Origin: an uncultured Eggerthella sp.
Lineage (GTDB): Bacteria; Actinomycetota; Coriobacteriia; Coriobacteriales; Eggerthellaceae
Assembly: GCA_900544455.1 (NCBI GenBank)
Contig: UQVJ01000058.1
Coordinates: 1 to 11,214, forward strand
Length of the DNA: 11,214 nucleotides
Direction: 5' to 3'
This document shows positions 6,741 to 11,214 of the stretch, piece after piece. A model generated the notes under the pieces. The model did no database searches. It saw only the letters and a program-made list of their open reading frames with translations, and had not been told where the DNA came from. The position numbers were made by a program, and so were the translations under genes. Within the stretch, counting starts at the first letter, position 1. Every line of letters begins with the position of its first letter.

Positions 6741-7823
6741 ATGATGACCCTTGAAGAGGCAGGAAAGCGCACCGAAGAAGCTCGTGCTTATCTGCACATA
6801 GATGAAAAAACAGCCGAGCTGGCCAACTTGGACAGTCAGATTGCCAGCCCTGATTTTTGGAACGATACCGACAATGCTCAGCTTGTTAGCAAGCAGGCTT
6901 CCGATATTCGTGACGTAATTGAGCGTTATGAATCTGCCTGTGGATTGCTTGATGACATCAAAACTGCAACCGAGCTTGCTGAGGAAGATCCCGAGTTCGG
7001 TGAGGAAATCGAAAACGATCTTGAGCGTCTGGGGAAGATCCTCGATGATTTCGAGATCGAGTCTTGGTTCAATGGTCGCTTTGACTCCTCCGATGCGATC
7101 CTTTCCATTCATCCTGGTAGCGGTGGCTTGGAAGCTCAGGATTGGACCGAGATGCTGTATCGCATGTATTCGCGCTACGCCGATTCTAAGGGTTGGAGGG
7201 TAAAGGTTCTCGATTTGGTTCCTGGCGAAGGTATCGGTCTCGATCGTGCAAGTATTCAAATTGAGGGTCGCAATGCGTACGGTATGCTGCGCAGCGAATC
7301 GGGCGTTCATCGTTTGGTTCGCATTTCGCCTACTGACGACAAGAAGCGTCGTCACACCACGTTTGCTGCGGTTGAGGTAATCCCAGTTCTTCCCGATAAC
7401 GATATTTCCGTGGAAATCGATCCGAACGACGTTCGCGTTGATGTGTACCGAGCAAGTGGCCCCGGCGGTCAGTGCGTCAACACTACCGACTCCGCTGTTC
7501 GTCTCACTCATATTCCTACAGGTATTGTGGTTACCTGTCAGAACGAAAAGTCCCAGCTCCAGAATAAGGAAGCAGCTTTCAGAGTCTTGCGTGGTCGTCT
7601 GTACGAGCTCGAAGAAAAGAAGCGAGAAGCCGAACTCGCAGAGCTGAAGGGCGAAAAAATGGACAATTCGTTCGGCAGCCAGATACGTAACTATGTTTTG
7701 TATCCGTATCGACTGATCAAGGATACCCGTAGTAATATCGAAAGCGGCAATGTCGAAGCGGCACTCGATGGCGATATCGATGAATTTGTAGTCGGATACC
7801 ATCGTTGGAAAGCTTCGTTGTAA
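6741..7823 (+). CDS. prfB: Peptide chain release factor 2 (RF2)
   Basis: Class I release factor that reads UGA and UAA stop codons in the ribosomal A site and triggers peptide release. It has 360 residues, typical of RF2. The helical domain 1 is at about 1-100. A decoding domain follows with HRLVRISPTDDKKRRHT, where S196-P197-T198 sits at the place of the usual Ser-Pro-Phe tripeptide. The catalytic GGQ is at 242-244, within SGPGGQCVNTTDSAVRL, a form typical of actinobacterial RF2. RF2 rather than RF1 is supported by RRHTTFAAVEV and by the domain 1 sequence YLHIDEK. The gene is read in one frame: where many prfB genes have CTT TGA C, this one has TAT CTG CAC (residues 17-19), so the autoregulatory +1 frameshift is absent. 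It follows secA, as in many Gram-positive bacteria. Its stop overlaps an alternative ATG of the next gene (TAATG). Confidence 0.96.
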   Translation: MMTLEEAGKRTEEARAYLHIDEKTAELANLDSQIASPDFWNDTDNAQLVSKQASDIRDVIERYESACGLLDDIKTATELAEEDPEFGEEIENDLERLGKILDDFEIESWFNGRFDSSDAILSIHPGSGGLEAQDWTEMLYRMYSRYADSKGWRVKVLDLVPGEGIGLDRASIQIEGRNAYGMLRSESGVHRLVRISPTDDKKRRHTTFAAVEVIPVLPDNDISVEIDPNDVRVDVYRASGPGGQCVNTTDSAVRLTHIPTGIVVTCQNEKSQLQNKEAAFRVLRGRLYELEEKKREAELAELKGEKMDNSFGSQIRNYVLYPYRLIKDTRSNIESGNVEAALDGDIDEFVVGYHRWKASL

Positions 7824-7845
7824 TGCAAAGCCAAGTAATCGACCG

Positions 7846-7851
7846 AAAGGA
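7846..7851 (+). promoter_or_regulatory. Ribosome binding site deciding the transketolase N-subunit start
   Basis: AAAGGA, followed by AG, lies 4 bases before the ATG at 7856 and favours that start. The in-frame ATG at 7823, which overlaps the prfB stop, has a weaker GGAAAG about 9 bases upstream and would add 11 residues without family resemblance. Confidence 0.6.
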
Positions 7852-7855
7852 AGCC

Positions 7856-8701
7856 ATGAATTCTCTGGCAGCTAAGGAAAAGGCCTGTGCCATTCGCACG
7901 GACATCATTGAGATGCTGCATGAAGCGGGCAGCGGCCATCCAGGCGGATCTCTTTCCTGCACCGATATTCTTGCAGCGCTGTATTTTGGCGGCGTGATGA
8001 ATCACAACCCCGAAAACCCCGAAGATGAGGCACGTGATCGCTTCATCCTCGCCAAGGGCCATGCGGCACCGGCAATCTATGCAACGCTTGCCGAAGCTGG
8101 CTACTTTCCTGTTGAGGAGCTGAAAACGCTTCGTAAGCTCGGTACTCGTTTGCAGGGTCATCCCGATTCTAATCTTCTTCCTGGCATCGAGGTTTCTACC
8201 GGTTCTCTTGGTCAGGGCCTTTCCATCGCAGCGGGTGTAGCTGCTGGTTTTAAGCTTGACGGCGTTTCCAACCGTGTTTTCACCGTAATGGGCGATGGCG
8301 AAACCGAAGAAGGCCAGGTTTGGGAAGCAGCAACATTCGCTGCTCATCAGGGGCTGGGCAATCTTATTGCTGTTGTTGACCTTAATGGGCTTCAGATTGA
8401 CGGCAAGGTTGACCATGTGTGTGCTAGCGGCACTCTTGCCGGTAAATTTGCCGCTTTTGGCTGGGAAGTCCACGAGGTGAATGGTCACGATGTGGACGCA
8501 CTCATCGAACTTTTCTCTGCGCTTAAGGCATCTGAAACCAAGCAGCCTAAGGTCGTTATCGCTCATACCATTAAGGGCAAGGGCGTTTCCTTCATGGAAG
8601 ATCAGGCTGGTTGGCACGGTAAAGCCCCCAACGATGAAGAAACCGAACGCGCGCTTGCTGAGCTTGCTGAAGCTCGCGCTGAGCTGAATGGAGTGAAGTA
8701 A
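7856..8701 (+). CDS. Transketolase, N-terminal (thiamine-diphosphate-binding) subunit
   Basis: First half of a split transketolase, which moves two-carbon units between sugar phosphates in the non-oxidative pentose phosphate pathway. It has 281 residues from the chosen start, the normal size for this subunit. Visible are GSGHPGGSLS with His28, the conserved AKGHAAPA segment, and the thiamine-diphosphate motif beginning GDG at 146-148 and ending at Asn177 in VVDLNGLQIDG. KGKGVSFME and WHGKAPN near the end are also typical. The chosen ATG at 7856 follows a good ribosome site, but an in-frame ATG at 7823 overlaps the prfB stop and cannot be excluded. It cannot work alone: the pyrimidine-binding half is the next gene, one base downstream, so the two are almost certainly cotranscribed and form one enzyme. 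DXP synthase is excluded by the split form and the motif context. Confidence 0.93.
   Translation: MNSLAAKEKACAIRTDIIEMLHEAGSGHPGGSLSCTDILAALYFGGVMNHNPENPEDEARDRFILAKGHAAPAIYATLAEAGYFPVEELKTLRKLGTRLQGHPDSNLLPGIEVSTGSLGQGLSIAAGVAAGFKLDGVSNRVFTVMGDGETEEGQVWEAATFAAHQGLGNLIAVVDLNGLQIDGKVDHVCASGTLAGKFAAFGWEVHEVNGHDVDALIELFSALKASETKQPKVVIAHTIKGKGVSFMEDQAGWHGKAPNDEETERALAELAEARAELNGVK
8690..8693 (+). promoter_or_regulatory. Ribosome binding site for the GTG start of the transketolase C-subunit
   Basis: GGAG inside the last codons of the N-subunit gene lies 9 bases before GTG at 8703. No ATG is available in this frame near the start of the conserved sequence, so this supports the GTG start and tight coupling of the two genes. 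Confidence 0.55.
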
Positions 8702-8702
8702 C

Positions 8703-9683
8703 GTGGTAAAACTCGCTACCCCTGAACAGGCACAGGAAAAGAAGGCAACGCGCGCTGCATTTGGCGTAACGCTTGCTGAGCTTGCCGCAAGCGGCAAGAA
8801 GGTCGTTGCGGTAGATGCCGACCTTACCGGCTCCACCACCACAAAGAAGTTTGCTGAAGCTTGCCCTGAAAATGCAAAGCGCCTGTTCAACGTTGGCATT
8901 GCTGAACAGAACATGATCGATGTTGCCGCAGGCCTTTCCCTTACGGGAAACATCGCTTATACGGGTTCATTTGCTGTGTTTGGAACCGGTCGCGCCTATG
9001 ACCAGATCCGCAATACCGTGTGCTATTCCAACCTCAATGTTAAAGTTGCTCCCACCCATGCTGGCATTTCTGTTGGTCCTGATGGCGGTTCTCACCAGAT
9101 GCTTGAAGACATTTCCCTCATGCGTGGTTTGCCCAATATGCGCGTATTCGTTCCTGCCGACTATGCTGCATGCTGTGCTGCAATTCGTTTGGCTGCAGAA
9201 ACTCCTGGTCCTGTTTATATTCGCATGGGACGTGCTGCTGTTCCTGCTGTATACGCTCCCGATGTTGAGCTTGAGGTCGGCCGCGCTTACGTGCTTCGTG
9301 AAGGCACCGACGTTACTCTTATCGCTTGCGGTGTGGAAATAGCCGAGGCAATGAAAGCCGCTGACGCTCTTGCCGAACAGGGCATTTCCGCTGAGGTCAT
9401 CGATGCTTTCTGTGTAAAGCCCCTCGATGCCGAAACTATCCTTGCTTCGTTGAAGAAAACCGGCTGCGCAGTAGTAGCAGAGGAACATTCCATTTACGGT
9501 GGCTTGGGCTCTGCTGTAAGCGAACTTGCTGCTGAGCAGTTCCCGTGCCCCATCGAATTGGTTGGTGTTCGTGATCGTTTTGGCAAGTCTGGTGAGTTTA
9601 ACGAACTGCTTGCCTACTTTGGACTTGACGCTGATGCCCTTGTTCAAGCTGTGGAAAAGGTTCGTGCCCGAAAGCATGCCTGA
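8703..9683 (+). CDS. Transketolase, C-terminal (pyrimidine-binding) subunit
   Basis: Second half of the split transketolase, 326 residues, read from a GTG one base after the stop of the N-subunit. The pyrimidine-binding domain carries NVGIAEQNMIDVAAGLSLTG with the cofactor-activating Glu68, then THAGISVGPDGGSHQMLEDI and PADYAACCAAIRLA. The C-terminal transketolase domain at about 195-320 contains the EEHSIYGGLGSAV and RFGKSGEFNELL segments. In this family the two subunits form the active site across an interface and act in the cytosol. The last codon (TGA at 9681-9683) falls inside a candidate promoter for ftsE. No defects seen. A 1-deoxyxylulose-5-phosphate synthase C-terminal half is the nearest alternative, but the order and sizes fit split transketolase much better. 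Confidence 0.93.
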   Translation: MVKLATPEQAQEKKATRAAFGVTLAELAASGKKVVAVDADLTGSTTTKKFAEACPENAKRLFNVGIAEQNMIDVAAGLSLTGNIAYTGSFAVFGTGRAYDQIRNTVCYSNLNVKVAPTHAGISVGPDGGSHQMLEDISLMRGLPNMRVFVPADYAACCAAIRLAAETPGPVYIRMGRAAVPAVYAPDVELEVGRAYVLREGTDVTLIACGVEIAEAMKAADALAEQGISAEVIDAFCVKPLDAETILASLKKTGCAVVAEEHSIYGGLGSAVSELAAEQFPCPIELVGVRDRFGKSGEFNELLAYFGLDADALVQAVEKVRARKHA

Positions 9684-9689
9684 TATACT
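9681..9689 (+). promoter_or_regulatory. Candidate extended -10 promoter for ftsEX
   Basis: TGATATACT: a TGn extension, which is the stop codon of the transketolase gene, plus TATACT, 5 of 6 matches to TATAAT. The -35 position (TTCGTG at 9661-9666, 17-base spacer) is poor. Transcription would start near 9696, about 36 bases before the preferred ftsE start. No terminator lies between transketolase and ftsE, so read-through is also possible. Confidence 0.42.
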
Positions 9690-9721
9690 CATTTGCAGTC
9701 TCAGAATTACACCCTATGAAT

Positions 9722-9725
9722 GGAG
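9722..9725 (+). promoter_or_regulatory. Ribosome binding site deciding the ftsE start
   Basis: GGAG lies 6 bases before an in-frame GTG at 9732. The in-frame ATG at 9720 overlaps this site and has no Shine-Dalgarno-like sequence before it, so GTG 9732 is preferred despite being the rarer start codon. Confidence 0.55.
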
Positions 9726-9731
9726 CATACT

Positions 9732-10565
9732 GTGACGAATGAACAGAGTGGGGCTCCAATGGGCAGGCATGCCCAGAAACAGCCTCCAGTAAATCAGGTA
9801 GCGTCCCAACTTTCCCAGTCGCTTCCTGTAGTGAATATCGAGGAGACCGCTCCTCAGTACACGGGTAATCCGGTTATCACGCTTGATCACGTTACCAAGA
9901 TCTATGAAGCGCAGCCAAATAACCCCGCGCTCAACGATATTTCGCTGCATATTTTCCCTGGCGAATTCGTGTTCTTGGTGGGTCATTCCGGTTCCGGTAA
10001 GTCGACCTTCATCAATTTGCTTATCCGTCAGATCAAACCTACCAAGGGTAAGATCTATATTGCAGATGAAGACCTTACTCAGATGCGTAACTGGCGCGTT
10101 CCGTACCTCCGCCGCAATATCGGTTGCGTATTCCAGGACTTTAAGCTTCTGCCGAATAAGACCGTTTTCGAAAACGTTGCATTTGCGCTTGAGGTAATTG
10201 GTAAGTCGCGTCATGTCATCCGCACCCAGGTTCCTGAGGTTCTGCGTCTGGTTGGCCTGCAGGACAAAATGAACAAGCGTCCTGATCAGCTTTCTGGTGG
10301 TGAACAGCAGCGTGTTTCCATTGCGCGTGCTATTGTCAACCGCCCTCCGCTGCTCATTTGCGACGAGCCTACGGGCAATCTTGACCCGCAGAACTCGCGC
10401 GGCATTATGGACCTGCTCGAGCGAATCAACCGTACGGGCACCACGGTTCTTGTTGCTACGCATGACCGCGAAATGGTCGATAACATGCGTCGTCGCGTAA
10501 TTGCGCTTGATAAGGGCGTTCTGACCCGCGACCAGGACAGGGGAGTGTACGGTTTCGATGTCTAG
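9732..10565 (+). CDS. ftsE: Cell division ATP-binding protein FtsE
   Basis: ATPase half of the FtsEX complex, which couples ATP turnover inside the cell to activation of peptidoglycan hydrolases outside during division. 277 residues from the GTG at 9732, or 281 from ATG 9720. The ABC fold starts at residue 48 (VITLDHVTKIY). Walker A GHSGSGKST is at 84-92, the Q-loop is in GCVFQDFKLLPNKTVFENV, the signature LSGGEQQRVSIARA starts at 187, and Walker B ends in Asp211-Glu212 within ICDEPTGNLD. The H-loop is in VATHDREMV. FtsE is normally about 220-230 residues, so the 47 polar, Gln/Pro-rich residues before the fold are an extension. No start codon lies close to the fold; the nearest ATG (9759) still leaves 38 extra residues. 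ftsX overlaps its last 8 bases, indicating translational coupling. A lipoprotein exporter LolD is excluded by the ftsX partner. Confidence 0.95.
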   Translation: MTNEQSGAPMGRHAQKQPPVNQVASQLSQSLPVVNIEETAPQYTGNPVITLDHVTKIYEAQPNNPALNDISLHIFPGEFVFLVGHSGSGKSTFINLLIRQIKPTKGKIYIADEDLTQMRNWRVPYLRRNIGCVFQDFKLLPNKTVFENVAFALEVIGKSRHVIRTQVPEVLRLVGLQDKMNKRPDQLSGGEQQRVSIARAIVNRPPLLICDEPTGNLDPQNSRGIMDLLERINRTGTTVLVATHDREMVDNMRRRVIALDKGVLTRDQDRGVYGFDV

Positions 10566-11178
10566 TATTTTTTATTTCTTCCGCGAATCGCTTACGGGCT
10601 TTACGCGCAACCTTTCCACTACGCTTGGATCAATCATCACGATTTTCCTTTCGTTGTTGATCATTGGTCTTTTCTGCATTGCAGGTGCTGTGGTTAACAA
10701 TGTTGTTGCTTCGGTAGAAAACCAGGTTTCCATTACGGCATACGTAAAGGACGACGCAAGTGATGCCGATATCGAAAAAGTGATGAAGAGCATTGAAGGG
10801 TATGACGGCGTGGAGAGCGTTTCTTTCACCACGAAAGATCAGGCTCTTGAAAACTTCCGCAAGTCCACATCTAATCCTGAAATCGTCGATCAGCTAGACG
10901 GTGAAAATCCTCTGCCGGCATCTATCGATGTTCAGCTTGATGACGCCCAGAGTGTTCAGAGTATTGCTTCTAATATTTTGGCAAACCAGGATTTTGTTGA
11001 TATCTGCGATAACGCAGATGATCCTTCCGATTCATTGCAGTATGGTCAGAAGACGGTTGATAAGCTCTTCTCGCTTACCAATGCTATCCGTACGGCAGGT
11101 ATTGCCCTTATTGCGCTGTTGATTTTCATTGCATTTATCTTCATCAACAACACCATTCGCTTGGCTATTCTTGCTCGT
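10558..11178 (+). CDS. ftsX: Cell division protein FtsX, truncated by contig end and adapter
   Basis: Membrane half of FtsEX. The start ATG overlaps the last 8 bases of ftsE, with AGGGGAG about 12 bases upstream. The 207 genuine codons hold a short cytoplasmic N-terminus (FYFFRESLTGFTRN), a first membrane segment at about 23-46, the extracellular domain at about 47-176 that in characterised homologues contacts wall hydrolases or their adaptors, and a second membrane segment at about 179-197, followed by NNTIRLAILAR. Actinobacterial FtsX is about 300 residues with four membrane segments, so the last two segments and about 90-100 residues are missing. From 11179 the frame continues through sequencing adapter; the 12 residues it encodes there are not FtsX. 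Identity is well supported by topology and by the ftsE neighbour. Confidence 0.93.
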
Positions 11179-11214
11179 AGATCGGAAGAGCACACGTCTG
11201 AACTCCAGTCACGT
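11179..11214 (+). other. Illumina TruSeq adapter sequence at contig end (artefact)
   Basis: Bases 11179-11212 match the 34-base Illumina TruSeq adapter, beginning AGATCGGAAGAGCACACG and ending CTCCAGTCAC, by recall with no mismatch seen. The final GT at 11213-11214 would be the first bases of the index read. The stretch translates in the ftsX frame to RSEEHTSELQSR, a known adapter-derived contaminant peptide in protein databases. It is not part of the organism's genome. Confidence 0.97.

Noticed and set aside
6708..7802. 364-codon open frame opposite prfB
   Set aside because: Covers almost exactly the RF2 gene on the other strand; a codon-usage shadow.
7691..8953. 420-codon open frame opposite prfB and transketolase
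   Set aside because: Spans the junctions of well-identified genes on the plus strand and has no protein resemblance.
10925..11178. Possible real divergence or mobile junction in the end of ftsX
   Set aside because: The abrupt change at 11179 is explained fully by adapter sequence, not by insertion or recombination.

Overview
The window is one end of a bacterial contig, probably from an anaerobic actinobacterium of the class Coriobacteriia (Eggerthellales-like). Four things suggest this: an actinobacterial-type release factor 2, a STAND-like/BTAD regulator of a kind common in that group, a two-subunit transketolase, and secA-prfB and prfB-ftsEX neighbourhoods. GC content looks close to 50% by eye. 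The lineage is inferred from family resemblance, not from a search. No rRNA, tRNA, CRISPR array, insertion sequence, phage gene or defence system was seen. The content is mostly core housekeeping.

Layout: (1) 1-1480, minus strand: GMP synthase guaA, cut off by the window edge near its C-terminus. (2) 1481-1834: a 354-base divergent intergenic region with a promoter for each neighbour and a cluster of TTTGGT repeats. (3) 1835-3733: a 632-residue regulator with an N-terminal P-loop region, a winged helix and a BTAD domain. (4) 3876-6620: secA, followed by a probable terminator and two further hairpins. (5) 6741-7823: prfB (RF2), without the classic frameshift site and with Ser-Pro-Thr where RF2 normally has Ser-Pro-Phe. 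(6) 7856-8701 and 8703-9683: the two halves of a split transketolase, one base apart. (7) 9732-10565: ftsE with a 47-residue N-terminal extension, overlapping ftsX by 8 bases. (8) 10558-11178: ftsX, truncated.

The last 36 bases are not genomic. From 11179 the sequence matches the Illumina TruSeq adapter, and it happens to stay in frame with ftsX. An automatic translation would give FtsX a false C-terminus. The real ftsX sequence ends at 11178, just after its second membrane segment.

Functionally, secA, prfB, the transketolase pair and ftsEX run in the same direction with short gaps and may be partly cotranscribed. They cover protein export, translation termination, the non-oxidative pentose phosphate pathway, and control of cell-wall hydrolysis at division. 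A candidate extended -10 promoter at the end of the second transketolase gene could also drive ftsEX separately. I found no convincing undescribed system. The best leads are the RF2 recognition motif, the repeat-rich control region of the BTAD regulator, the hairpins after secA and the FtsE extension.
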